Shown one piece after another: positions 55,003-63,300 of a stretch of DNA of 64,000 nucleotides (position 1 is the first letter of the stretch; the number at the start of each line of letters is the position of its first letter). A model generated the notes under the pieces. It was not told the DNA's origin and made no database searches. It saw nothing but the letters and a program-made list of their open reading frames with translations. This stretch comes from Vibrio rhodolitus (GTDB lineage Bacteria; Pseudomonadota; Gammaproteobacteria; Enterobacterales; Vibrionaceae), in NCBI RefSeq assembly GCF_003350325.1, contig NZ_QLYZ01000005.1:124001-188000 (forward strand), written 5' to 3'. A program made the translations under genes and the position numbers.

Positions 55003-55042
55003 TGTACATTAAAATGTACATGGTTCGTACAAAGAGTGTACG
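55003..55042. promoter_or_regulatory. TyrR-like boxes upstream of tyrP
   Basis: TGTACA-N6-TGTACA (55003-55020) keeps the G-N14-C spacing of the TyrR consensus TGTAAA-N6-TTTACA and forms a 9-bp inverted repeat with flanks. An adjacent CGTACA-N5-TGTACG (55026-55042) is one base short of that spacing. E. coli tyrP is likewise controlled by two neighbouring TyrR boxes. The rest of the 664-bp gap 54623-55286 is AT-rich with no gene seen. Confidence 0.6.
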
Positions 55043-55286
55043 TGGTAAAAGTGTTTGTGACCTCCCATTTATCAGTGTTGATGCAAATTTCGTCACTCAA
55101 TGCTAGATATTGACCTCTTAGTTTTTTAAATAAAAGAGATGTGATCTCTCACTTTTTAATTAATTTTTCTGTTGTTTATTATATACAAGTAATCCAATTG
55201 CGTTTATTCGTCATACTCTTTTCTAGTATCGAAATGCTCTATTTAATAAGTGCCAGTACCTACTGTTAATAATAAAAAGGCAACAT

Positions 55287-56489
55287 ATGGAAATAACCAC
55301 AACAACATCGACAAACAGCACCTCGAAGGTGATTGGCGGCGGTTTAATCATCGCTGGCACATCTATCGGTGCTGGTATGCTTTCTATCCCGCTGATGTCA
55401 GCAGGTTTAGGTTTTGGCGTGTCTGTTCTACTACTTTTTGGTTTCTGGGCATTAATGACATACACCTCTATGTTGATGCTAGAAGTTCACCAACATGCTG
55501 ACAGTTCAGCGACCCTACACACTCTCTCTACTAAATTTTTAGGTAACCCTGGTAAAGTTGCAGCGACAATCGCGACGTTTATGCTTCTGTATGCGCTATG
55601 TGCGGCATACGTTGCTGGTGGCGGTAGCAACATGGCTACACGTTTAGACCAGCTAACGGGTATCCAAATCCCTGCATGGATGAGCTCTCTGATCTTCGTT
55701 ACTATCGTAGCGGCGCTTGTTGCAGCTGGTACTGCAGTAGTGGATAAAGTAAACCGTGTTTTGTTCGGTGCTATGATGGTAGCAATGGCTGCTGTTCTAG
55801 TTTTCTTGAGCCCTAACATTTCAGGCACGTTGCTTGCTGCTTCACCAAAAGGCTGGGGTCTGTTCTTCGCAGCACTACCTGTAATCTTTACTTCATTCGG
55901 CTTCCACGGTTCTATTCCATCAATCGTTACTTACTTCGATGGTGAGACGAAGAGCTTACGTACCGCAATGCTTATCGGTTCATGTATCCCACTAGTGGTT
56001 TACCTATTCTGGTTGGCATGTACGCTTGGCGTTGTTCAACAAGACGTTCTTATGGAGAACGGTGAACTAGGTGCAATGATTGCAATTCTGGGTGAAACTT
56101 TAGGTAGCTCGAATATTGCTGTGATGATCGGTCTATTTGCTGACTTGGCACTTGTGACGTCTTTCTTGGGTGTTTCCTTAGGTCTATTCGATTACCTACG
56201 TGATACAACTAAAGACAAGCTGAAAGGTAACCGTGTTTCTGTTGCTCTGATTACGTTCCTTCCACCACTAGCGTTTGCTTTGTTCTACCCACAAGGCTTT
56301 ATCATGGCTCTAGGTTATGCAGCAATCGCGCTAGTTGTTATTGCTATCTTCCTACCAGTTGCTATGACTATCGCTTCTCGTAAAGTGCACAAAGAAGCGC
56401 ACCTATACCGTGTTAAAGGTGGTCCAATCGCAATGGCAGCAGCAACACTTTGTGGTGTAGTTATCATCTTGGCTCAGTTTATCGCTTAA
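55287..56489 (+). CDS. tyrP: Tyrosine-specific transporter TyrP (HAAAP family), 400 aa
   Basis: It has eleven predicted helices, starting with the hydroxy/aromatic amino acid permease signature VIGGGLIIAGTSIGAGMLSIPLMSAG. AYVAGGGSNM, FTSFGFHGSIPSIVTYFDG and FLGVSLGLFDYLRD follow as in E. coli TyrP (403 aa). It imports tyrosine with the proton gradient. The TyrR-like boxes 250 bp upstream agree with the aromatic substrate. A strong terminator follows. Confidence 0.93.
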   Translation: MEITTTTSTNSTSKVIGGGLIIAGTSIGAGMLSIPLMSAGLGFGVSVLLLFGFWALMTYTSMLMLEVHQHADSSATLHTLSTKFLGNPGKVAATIATFMLLYALCAAYVAGGGSNMATRLDQLTGIQIPAWMSSLIFVTIVAALVAAGTAVVDKVNRVLFGAMMVAMAAVLVFLSPNISGTLLAASPKGWGLFFAALPVIFTSFGFHGSIPSIVTYFDGETKSLRTAMLIGSCIPLVVYLFWLACTLGVVQQDVLMENGELGAMIAILGETLGSSNIAVMIGLFADLALVTSFLGVSLGLFDYLRDTTKDKLKGNRVSVALITFLPPLAFALFYPQGFIMALGYAAIALVVIAIFLPVAMTIASRKVHKEAHLYRVKGGPIAMAAATLCGVVIILAQFIA

Positions 56490-56547
56490 CTTGGTATTGC
56501 TCTAAACAGCAAATACTTAACAGGCAATAACACTAAGTTATTCATCT

Positions 56548-56580
56548 AAATGCCGCTCACTGATATGAGCGGCATTTTTT
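56548..56580 (+). terminator. Terminator after tyrP
   Basis: AAATGCCGCTCA and TGAGCGGCATTT form a perfect 12-bp stem with a 6-nt loop and a T-run. Confidence 0.9.
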
Positions 56581-56608
56581 ATTCTATAGACGGTCTAACA
56601 ACTGAATG

Positions 56609-57340
56609 CTACAACTCAATCAGCTTGGCATGGACTGCACGAGCGACGGCTTGCGAACGGTTGACCACATTTAGCTTTTGGAAAATATTGGTAAAGTGAA
56701 ACTTAATCGTGCGTTCAGATAAGTTGAGGATTTGAGCAATCTCCCAGTTACTTTTGCCTTCCTTTGCCCACTTAAGTACTTCCAGCTCACGCGCTTTCAA
56801 TTGCGGGAAGCCGAGCGCAAATCGGTTGTATTCTCCTTTACGCATAAACACTTCATGAATATGCGGAGCGATGTAATCTAAATTGGATTGATATTCAGCC
56901 TTAATAGGGCGGTTATCGGTACTGAGCGAGATGATGGTACTGCCGGTGTCGTTTTTCACCAGTATCGACAAACCTTCACGACCGAGTTTTTGCTGGTAGT
57001 CTGCCGCGAAGTCGGGGCAGATAATATGGGATTCATTTTCTCGCCAAGAGATAGATCCGTCATTGATCTGAATACGTGCCAAAATATGGTCTACTTTCCA
57101 GTACTCTTGCTTAAAATAGTGATCAATCCAGCCTTGGGGTTGATCTTTTACGACCATCTGTCGTTCGGTTTGGAATGAAAAATCAGAGTTGTGGTCAAGG
57201 GCTAATAAAGCGGATGAGTAAGGAATAAGCTCTCTTAACTGCGTCAAAATATTTTGTGCATCAGTCTGAGTACTTGTTGCTTGCACGCATTGATTGGCTA
57301 AATCCAATAGACGTTGCAAGGTTTGGGTGTCAGTTGCCAT
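56609..57340 (-). CDS. LuxR-type regulator with autoinducer-binding-like domain, 243 aa
   Basis: The N-terminal domain (about 15-160) has the shape of autoinducer-binding domains (YFKQEYWKVDHILARIQINDGSISWRE, with the conserved W-D pair), followed by a LuxR helix-turn-helix (LKARELEVLKWAKEGKSNWEIAQILNLSERTIKFHFTNIFQKLNV). No LuxI-type synthase is in the window, so it may be a solo that senses an exogenous or non-AHL signal. I chose the ATG at 57340. A perfect 12-bp inverted repeat lies 17 bp upstream. Confidence 0.87.
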   Translation of the reverse strand: MATDTQTLQRLLDLANQCVQATSTQTDAQNILTQLRELIPYSSALLALDHNSDFSFQTERQMVVKDQPQGWIDHYFKQEYWKVDHILARIQINDGSISWRENESHIICPDFAADYQQKLGREGLSILVKNDTGSTIISLSTDNRPIKAEYQSNLDYIAPHIHEVFMRKGEYNRFALGFPQLKARELEVLKWAKEGKSNWEIAQILNLSERTIKFHFTNIFQKLNVVNRSQAVARAVHAKLIEL

Positions 57341-57356
57341 CTTACCAAATGTAATG

Positions 57357-57388
57357 AATGTGTTACTTAAACGTGAAAGTAACACATT
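57357..57388. promoter_or_regulatory. 12-bp inverted repeat upstream of the LuxR-type gene
   Basis: AATGTGTTACTT and AAGTAACACATT are perfect arms with an 8-bp spacer. It ends 17 bp before the start codon and 25 bp after the end of the upstream ABM gene. It could be an operator for self-control, or an mRNA hairpin near the ribosome site. No T-run follows it on the minus strand, so termination is unlikely. Confidence 0.55.
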
Positions 57389-57412
57389 TGTCAATTTATA
57401 TGCTTTTTTTGC

Positions 57413-57940
57413 CTAACGATTCAGCCAAGGTCTCAAAAATCGCGTTAACATCGGCATCACAGGGTAAGTCATAAATACCGAAACTAACGAGACAAGAATT
57501 AAAGTGCTGAGATTCTTATCAAGTCCTTCTAGATGAGGACCGACAAGGAAACCAAGACTTGTGACCAAAGGATATACGGCGAGAACACCTAATATTACTT
57601 GTTTGTAAAACGCAGGTCGTGATGGCAAGTTTGATACGCCAAACCAAAGCTCTGGGGCGATTTTTTCCTGCGTATTTTCACTGCGGTTGAGCCACTTTTG
57701 CGACAGTTTCAGCATTGAGCGGGTTGATTGTTCAGATTCCCAATTCACTAGGCTTTGCTCACTGTCAAAGCGAACCAGAATGAGAAACTCAAGTTGCTGT
57801 TGGTTGCGAGGCTCGATGATATCAAGAGAAATAAAGCCCGGATAAGCGCGAACACTTTGATTCATCGACTTAAGCCAAGTTTGGTATTCGCATAGATAGC
57901 TTGGATTGACAATTTCTGAAATCAGTTTGATTTGCTGCAT
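57413..57940 (-). CDS. Antibiotic biosynthesis monooxygenase-like domain with membrane tail, 175 aa
   Basis: The first 100 residues have the ABM dimeric alpha/beta-barrel pattern (YLCEYQTWLKSMNQSVRAYPGFISLDIIEP, then LEFLILVRFDSEQSLVNWESEQS). Two transmembrane segments follow (VILGVLAVYPLVTSLGFLVG; LSTLILVSLVSVFMTYPVMPML). Such fused proteins are known but their reaction is not. It starts 6 bp after the flavin reductase gene, so the two form an operon, possibly removing reactive small molecules. Confidence 0.82.
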   Translation of the reverse strand: MQQIKLISEIVNPSYLCEYQTWLKSMNQSVRAYPGFISLDIIEPRNQQQLEFLILVRFDSEQSLVNWESEQSTRSMLKLSQKWLNRSENTQEKIAPELWFGVSNLPSRPAFYKQVILGVLAVYPLVTSLGFLVGPHLEGLDKNLSTLILVSLVSVFMTYPVMPMLTRFLRPWLNR

Positions 57941-57946
57941 CTGAGG

Positions 57947-58492
57947 TTAACCTGCGTTGACCGCTGTGGTTAGATTGTTGATTGCGTTTGAAAGTGCAGC
58001 GTGCTCTTGCTCGGAGAGCTTACCTTGTTGAAAGGTTTGATAAAAGCTACCTAGGCTATAGTTGGCGACAATGTTTGCCCCTTGCCAAGGGAGTAAGCGC
58101 GCCAGTGTTGCGAGGTTAGTTGAACCGCCATTCTCACCTGGAGACGTGCTGATGAGTAACATTGGTTTACCACCAAACGCTGGTTTTTCACTGCTATAAA
58201 CTCGCGATAGCCAATCAAGGAAGTTCTTAAATTCTGCCGGCATAAGACCATTATGTTCTGGACAAGCAATTAGGTATCCGTCAGCAGAATCGAGTAGCGG
58301 TTTAATCGATTCAAATTGTGCGGGAATACCATCGCTTGCTTCAAGGTCTTGATTATAGAATGGCAGTTTCACATCTTGCATGCTTAAGGCAGAGATCTCG
58401 ACACCGCTGATATGCTTGACGGCATAGTTGAGTAGCTCGGCATTGATTGACTCGGCGCGGTTACTGGCTGAGATGGTTAAAATGGTTTTCAC
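57947..58492 (-). CDS. NADPH-dependent FMN reductase-family protein, 181 aa
   Basis: The flavodoxin-like fold begins ILTISASNRAESINAELLNYA, with the FMN phosphate loop. GYLIACPEHNGLMPAEFKNFLDWLSR is the hallmark PEYNxxxP motif, with His replacing Tyr. KPMLLISTSPGENGGSTNLATL closes the flavin site. It belongs with ChrR/YieF-type quinone and chromate reductases. It is cotranscribed with the ABM-like gene and divergent from a pirin. Confidence 0.9.
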   Translation of the reverse strand: MKTILTISASNRAESINAELLNYAVKHISGVEISALSMQDVKLPFYNQDLEASDGIPAQFESIKPLLDSADGYLIACPEHNGLMPAEFKNFLDWLSRVYSSEKPAFGGKPMLLISTSPGENGGSTNLATLARLLPWQGANIVANYSLGSFYQTFQQGKLSEQEHAALSNAINNLTTAVNAG

Positions 58493-58671
58493 GGTTCACT
58501 CTCCCTGATGATTTTCTAGTCTGAAATTTCCCAAGTTGGCAGCGTGCCTTGTGGGTAGAACTCATACTAAATTGCTGCAAAAAGGATACTAGTGTCCGAA
58601 CGTACAGGTGATTTTGTAAATTAGATGTGAAAACTAACAATTGTATTTGTAGTAAAAATAGGAAAGCAAAA

Positions 58672-59337
58672 ATGCAAGAGTTACACAGGGATACACTGCA
58701 TCGCGGTGGCTTTGCGGGCATTAAAGAAACGCGTATGGTGCACGATAAGCGTATTGGTGGTAATGCACAGACATGGGATGGACTCGGCAAGTTTGTCTAT
58801 TTAGCGGATGCGCGTTACCTGCCATTTGGTGAAAGTAGAATGCACAGCCATCATCATATTAATGTCATTACGGTCATGCTTGAAGGTAACCTGCATCACG
58901 AAGGGTCGCTGGAGCATGGGCAAGCTTTAACTGCAAATCAAGTTCAGGTGCAGCGCTCGGGTGGAGAGGGTTTTAGCCACAATGAAGTCAATCCAGAAGA
59001 GTTCCGCTGCCGTTTATTGCAAGTTTGGACTTTACCTGAGCACAGTGAGGGACCGGCAGATTATCAAGTGTATGATATTGAACTTGGCAAAATCACCCAA
59101 ATCTATGGTGACTCTGCTGATGGTAATACAGCCAGTTCAGCGACCAAGATCTATGTTGCCCGTTTAGTAAAAGAGCAAACATGGCAGCTACCACAGGAAT
59201 TTCTCTGTTATGTGGTGAATGGTTCGATTGAGTATCAAGGTAAAACTTACCCTGATGGTAGTTTAATTCGAGGCTCAGGAGGCGAGTTGCAGGTGAGCTC
59301 AGAAGATGTGCATTTAACGGTGATCACTGAGTCGTAA
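58672..59337 (+). CDS. Pirin-family protein, 221 aa
   Basis: The N-terminal cupin has the metal ligands: FGESRMHSHHHINVITVMLEGNLHHEGSLE supplies two His and later ones follow (ERSGGEGFSHNEVNPEEF-type segment HNE). The second cupin-like half ends YVVNGSIEYQGKTYPDGSLIRG. Pirins include quercetin 2,3-dioxygenases and redox-sensing regulators; the role here is unknown. I chose the ATG at 58672 with AGGAAAG upstream over a GTG 15 codons before. It is divergent from the reductase operon. Confidence 0.88.
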   Translation: MQELHRDTLHRGGFAGIKETRMVHDKRIGGNAQTWDGLGKFVYLADARYLPFGESRMHSHHHINVITVMLEGNLHHEGSLEHGQALTANQVQVQRSGGEGFSHNEVNPEEFRCRLLQVWTLPEHSEGPADYQVYDIELGKITQIYGDSADGNTASSATKIYVARLVKEQTWQLPQEFLCYVVNGSIEYQGKTYPDGSLIRGSGGELQVSSEDVHLTVITES

Positions 59338-59435
59338 AAAATCTCGTAATGTAAGATTGGCATCCGGAAGAAGGTTCGGATGCCTGATTGAAATCGATAG
59401 ATTAGATGTTAGTTAACACAAGCTAGCATCAGCCA

Positions 59436-60692
59436 CTAAATAACTAAGCTCCAAAGCAGGTAAGCGTTTAGTGCAAGAACGAGACTAACAATCACACCGC
59501 CAACAGCGGAAACAAGACGATGATTGCTAAAATGTCCCATGATGCTGCGACGACTGGTCAGTATCAGCAGCGGAATAATTGCTAGTGCGACACCAAAGCT
59601 CAATACCACCTGACTGGCGACTAAAATATCGGTTGTGCTCACCCCCATCGAAATAAAACCAAAAGCAGGCAACATGGTGATGCTTCTACGCAGCCAAAGC
59701 GGGATGGATACATGGACAAAGCCTTGCATTACGACTTGTCCGGCAAGAGTACCAACCACAGTGGAAGATAGCCCCGAAGCGATCAAGGATAAACCAAACA
59801 ATAGCGCCGCCCCGTTACCCAACAAGGGTGTGAGAGTCTGATAAGCGGTTTCGATACTGGCGATATCACTGTGCCCGGTATGGTGAAAAACAGCGGCTGC
59901 CATTGCGATAATGGCAATGTTTACAAAGCCTGCGATTGTCATTGCAATCAATACATCGACGCGGGTCATTTTTAAGCGTTGCTTGGTGCTGTGTGTGCTT
60001 TTTCCGCTAAACAGTGCAGAGTGTAAGTAAACCACATGGGGCATTACTGTCGCGCCTAAGATCGCCGCAGCTAAATAGACTTGCTTAGGATCGGTGAGTG
60101 TTGGTAGCAATAGCCCTGTCACCATAGGTTTAACATCTGGCTTGGCAAATATTAGTTCCACTACATAAATAGCGGCGACAAACACTAGTAGCGCTCCTAT
60201 CAAAAACTCGAGTGGTTTTTGGCTACGGCGTCCTAAGGTTAAAATCGCGAGGCTGAGTACGGCAGTGATTGCCGCGCCTTCGAACAGGCTGACTCCGAGC
60301 AATAGTTGAAACCCGACCGCAGCACCAATAAATTCGGCAAGATCGGTTGCCATTGCGATTATCTCAGCTTGAATCCAGTAGGGCACAACAGCCCATTTTG
60401 GCAAAGTATCGCGTAGGTGTTCAGCAAGGTTTTTGCCGGTGACAATTCCAAGCTTTGCTGAAAGGTATTGGATAAGCATCGCCATTAGGTTTGCCCAAAG
60501 CACAACCCAAAGCAATTGGTAGCCATATGCTGAACCGGATTCGATATTGGTGGCAAAGTTACCTGGGTCGATATAGCCAATCGCGGCGATAAATGCGGGT
60601 CCAATAAGACGCTTGCTTGAACCTTTAAGCGCACTGCTCGGCGCAGAACTGGCATAGGTGATGGTGTTTGAAGTTGGCGTAACAGTGCTCAT
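59436..60692 (-). CDS. mntH: Nramp-family Mn2+/Fe2+ transporter MntH, 418 aa
   Basis: Both metal-binding motifs are clear: DPGN at residues 42-45 in [23 protein letters not shown], and MPH in [15 protein letters not shown]. About eleven helices are predicted. It imports manganese, and iron to some extent, with protons. I chose the ATG at 60692 over a TTG four codons earlier. I looked upstream for an MntR palindrome or a manganese riboswitch and did not see a convincing one. It is monocistronic. Confidence 0.95.
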   Translation of the reverse strand: MSTVTPTSNTITYASSAPSSALKGSSKRLIGPAFIAAIGYIDPGNFATNIESGSAYGYQLLWVVLWANLMAMLIQYLSAKLGIVTGKNLAEHLRDTLPKWAVVPYWIQAEIIAMATDLAEFIGAAVGFQLLLGVSLFEGAAITAVLSLAILTLGRRSQKPLEFLIGALLVFVAAIYVVELIFAKPDVKPMVTGLLLPTLTDPKQVYLAAAILGATVMPHVVYLHSALFSGKSTHSTKQRLKMTRVDVLIAMTIAGFVNIAIIAMAAAVFHHTGHSDIASIETAYQTLTPLLGNGAALLFGLSLIASGLSSTVVGTLAGQVVMQGFVHVSIPLWLRRSITMLPAFGFISMGVSTTDILVASQVVLSFGVALAIIPLLILTSRRSIMGHFSNHRLVSAVGGVIVSLVLALNAYLLWSLVI

Positions 60693-61016
60693 AAAAGGTT
60701 CCAATCATTTTGATGAGTGGAATGTACGCCTGCACAGGGTTGAGCGCTAATTTGTCCTAGCTATTAATCTGATAGCGCTGAGCAATTAACAGCAGTTAAG
60801 TGAACGTGGGAGGATGGTGTTTGTTGATATTTATCACTCTTCGGCTAACTGACTTGGAGAAATGACCAACTTTTCTAAAAGCATTATATCTGAACTGATA
60901 AGAACATAATCGGGCTGATTATTCGTCGGCACCAAGATTATGAAACTAGCCAGCAAGTTTGGTAAGGGCTTAATATGAAGAGAAAACCCGAGCGAGTGCT
61001 CGGGTCTTATAAATGA
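60693..61016 (-). other. Upstream region of mntH with terminator of the next gene
   Basis: No gene is seen. The hairpin at 60986-61005 belongs to the gene at 61017. The remainder should contain the mntH promoter; no known box was recognised. Confidence 0.3.
60986..61005 (-). terminator. Terminator of the small TM2-like gene
   Basis: ACCCGAGC and GCTCGGGT form a perfect 8-bp stem with loop GAGT. TTTTCTCTT follows on the minus strand. Confidence 0.83.
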
Positions 61017-61301
61017 TTACGCAGTTGCTTCTTTTGCTTCTTCTGCGTCTAGCAGTTTTTCGTTGTACTTAACACAACCTTTGTAACCAAAGAATAGTGA
61101 TACTAGGTACAAGATGAAAGCAACGGGTGAAGCGATAACAGTGATTGCACACACGATAATGAGCAGCAAGTTAATTACTCCCCACATAACGCTTCCTGCG
61201 TACATTTGACCGGCGCCTGGGATTACAAAACCTAGGACTAGCGCGACAACAGGGTTCTTCATTTTATTTTGTAGACGAGCCTGTTTGATAGTGTCGTTCA
61301 T
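61017..61301 (-). CDS. Small TM2-like membrane protein, 94 aa
   Basis: It has two or three hydrophobic segments. PVVALVLGFVIPGAGQMYAGSVMWGVINLLLIIV resembles the start of TM2-type domains (GxxG with a Gln-x-Tyr). A second stretch is ITVIASPVAFILYLVSLFFGY, and the acidic, soluble tail ends EEAKEATA. Such proteins are common and uncharacterised. The start has GGAG upstream. It is monocistronic. Confidence 0.8.
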   Translation of the reverse strand: MNDTIKQARLQNKMKNPVVALVLGFVIPGAGQMYAGSVMWGVINLLLIIVCAITVIASPVAFILYLVSLFFGYKGCVKYNEKLLDAEEAKEATA

Positions 61302-61653
61302 TTAATACTCCTTTATAACTAGCTATATGATGTGCAATGTAATGCGATGATACTAGCTTAATATAATTTACAATTCACGCTTTCGTGCAACAATAATTTA
61401 CATATTACAATCGAGCTCAAATTATGTAAGCGACGAATTAATAAAAAAAATGCGCAAGATTTTTTGTGGCTTTGTAGAGCAATTAAACTAATTGTTGCTG
61501 CGCTGTTGGCAAGGGTGAAGTGAGCCTAGAAAGGTGTAACTGATGCCAATTAAATATAGGGCTCTTGAGTGATTTTTAGCTTGGCGCTCACAACCAGTTT
61601 TCCAAACAAGTTAAGCTAAGCAAAGTAGTTCTGAGAAGAAAGGAATTAAGGTT
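61302..61653 (+). other. Gene-free region upstream of the ROK kinase
   Basis: The 352 bp are AT-rich and hold the promoters of two divergent genes. No repeat, terminator or operator was recognised with confidence. Confidence 0.3.
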
Positions 61654-62568
61654 ATGCTAATTGGACTCGACATCGGTGGTACTAAAATCGAAGGCGTGGT
61701 GGTTTCGCGTGTTAGCGGAGATGTGGTTGAGCGCTTGCGCGTGGCAACGCCACAATCGGGTTACGATGATTTCCTTGTGGCGGTAAAGTCAGTCATTGAT
61801 AGCTTGATGGAGACAACCGAGGTGCAGTCTATCGGTGTTGGTTGTTGTGGCTCAATCAATCGTGCAACAGGTAAGATGCAAGGTGCCAATATTCTTTATC
61901 TCAACGGAGAAGATTTTCTTGGGGATCTGCAAGTTCATTATTACCTCCCGGTCGCCTTAACCAATGATGCTAACTGTTTAGCTATCTCTGAGTTTGAAAC
62001 CGGTGCCGCAAAAGATGCTTCAAATTCATGTTTGGCAGTGATCATTGGCACTGGTTGTGGTGGCGGAATCGTTATTCATGGCAACATTGTGGATGGTCAA
62101 CATGGCTTGGGCGGTGAGATAGGGCATAACCCTTTACCGGGTTATGATCCTGACAAGGATGGTCCGGCGACTCAGTGTTACTGTGGTTCTAACAACTGCA
62201 ATGAGCTGTTTGTTTCTGGTACAGGCTTTGAGCGTACTTGGGCACAAAAACATGACAAATTGTCAGCAAAAGCAATCTTTAATCGATACGCTGATGGCGA
62301 CAAAGATGCCGTTGAACACGTTGAATATTATGCAGATTGTCTCGCAAGGGTTTTAGGTTGCATCGTCAACGTAATTGATCCTGAAGTGATCGTATTAGGG
62401 GGCGGCGTTTCTAACCAATCTGCAATCTATCCATTGATTGAGCAAAAGCTGAAACACTACAGCTTTAGTAAAAATGTCACAACTCCAGTCAAACAAGCAC
62501 TGCATGGCGATTCAAGCGGCGTGTTGGGTGCGGCTTATCTTCCCGTGATGAAAGGTATGATAGGTTAA
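61654..62568 (+). CDS. ROK-family sugar kinase (fructokinase/NagK-like), 304 aa
   Basis: The phosphate-1 motif LIGLDIGGTKIEG is at the N-terminus and the catalytic base is D105 in LTNDANCLA. The ROK signature has GGEIGHNPLP with H158. The zinc cysteines C175, C177 and C182 are in QCYCGSNNCNE. This is closest to bacterial Mak fructokinase and NagK-type kinases that phosphorylate a free hexose with ATP. The sugar cannot be fixed from sequence. The next gene on this strand, 730 bp away, is a DeoR-type regulator. Confidence 0.92.
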   Translation: MLIGLDIGGTKIEGVVVSRVSGDVVERLRVATPQSGYDDFLVAVKSVIDSLMETTEVQSIGVGCCGSINRATGKMQGANILYLNGEDFLGDLQVHYYLPVALTNDANCLAISEFETGAAKDASNSCLAVIIGTGCGGGIVIHGNIVDGQHGLGGEIGHNPLPGYDPDKDGPATQCYCGSNNCNELFVSGTGFERTWAQKHDKLSAKAIFNRYADGDKDAVEHVEYYADCLARVLGCIVNVIDPEVIVLGGGVSNQSAIYPLIEQKLKHYSFSKNVTTPVKQALHGDSSGVLGAAYLPVMKGMIG

Positions 62569-63180
62569 TATCACATTTATCATGCGTGCTTTCGTATTGA
62601 CACTGCTACTTTTCAACGCTCACTAGGCTAGTTACTCCGATAAAGCATTGGATAAGCCTAGGTGGGCGCGCTGGTCAACATCCTTCGTTACTTATCACTT
62701 ATAAAGATACCACCTATAAAATATATCATCGATAATCGCTGATGCCATATCTGCTATCTAGCACTGATCGTGTCACAGTGTTTTCGATAGCCTAGGTCCA
62801 CTTGGTACTTCGCATCATTTCCTCCTATAGCTTTAAATTTTCACTTTTCAATTTTCATTTGCTTTCATTTTTGTTCTTAAAGCGATTATCTATAACATCA
62901 ATCTAGCTGGCAACTGCTTGATTTTCTCTATCTGTGAAATTGAAAGTTGAGTCACAATTATTTCGGTTACAGTCACATTAATGTGTGACCCGAATAACAT
63001 TTTTATCGCTATCTATAAGCATGATTACATTATTGAATTAACTATAACCTTATGATTTTATTCGCATTATTGAGTTATTTCCAAGTGCTTCAATATATGG
63101 TTTCGGCGCATGATATGGCATGGTTTTTTGCATGCGTTATAATGCGGATACTTCAATCGCTGAAATTTGTGAGTTTAATC
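62569..63180 (+). other. Long control region between the kinase and the DeoR gene
   Basis: No gene was found here. Clear structure is limited to the inverted repeat at 62958-62997. No terminator with a T-run was seen after the kinase gene, so its transcript may extend. Confidence 0.3.
62958..62997. promoter_or_regulatory. Extended inverted repeat centred on CACATTAATGTG
   Basis: GTCACA-TTAATG-TGTGAC (62972-62989) is flanked by CGG/CCG and TTATT/AATAA, so 14 bp pair with a small bulge on one side. It lies about 300 bp upstream of the DeoR-type gene. The arms are TCACA-N6-TGTGA, the reverse of the CRP order, so it is not a normal CRP site. Confidence 0.5.
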
Positions 63181-63300
63181 ATGCTTGCAGTAAAAAGTGA
63201 TTGCTCAATAAAAAAACTTGAAAGAGAATTGAGTCAAATGAAAACAAATGAAAATGTTTTTGTCGAAGCGTCGAAAAAGAAAGTGGAGGCGCACGAATGA
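63181..63300 (+). CDS. Possible short ORF coupled to the DeoR gene, 39 aa
   Basis: A short frame starting MLAVKSDCSIKKLERELSQM, charged and probably a coiled coil, ends in a TGA that overlaps the ATG of the DeoR gene (ATGA). It contains the ribosome site of that gene (GGAGG). It might be a leader ORF that couples translation, or chance. A longer version could start at 63052. Confidence 0.35.
   Translation: MLAVKSDCSIKKLERELSQMKTNENVFVEASKKKVEAHE

Noticed and set aside
60693-60985. Manganese riboswitch or MntR box upstream of mntH
   Set aside because: No yybP-ykoY-like element and no clear palindrome of the MntR type could be read.
62974-62989. CRP site upstream of the DeoR gene
   Set aside because: The half-sites are TCACA-N6-TGTGA, the opposite order to the CRP consensus TGTGA-N6-TCACA.
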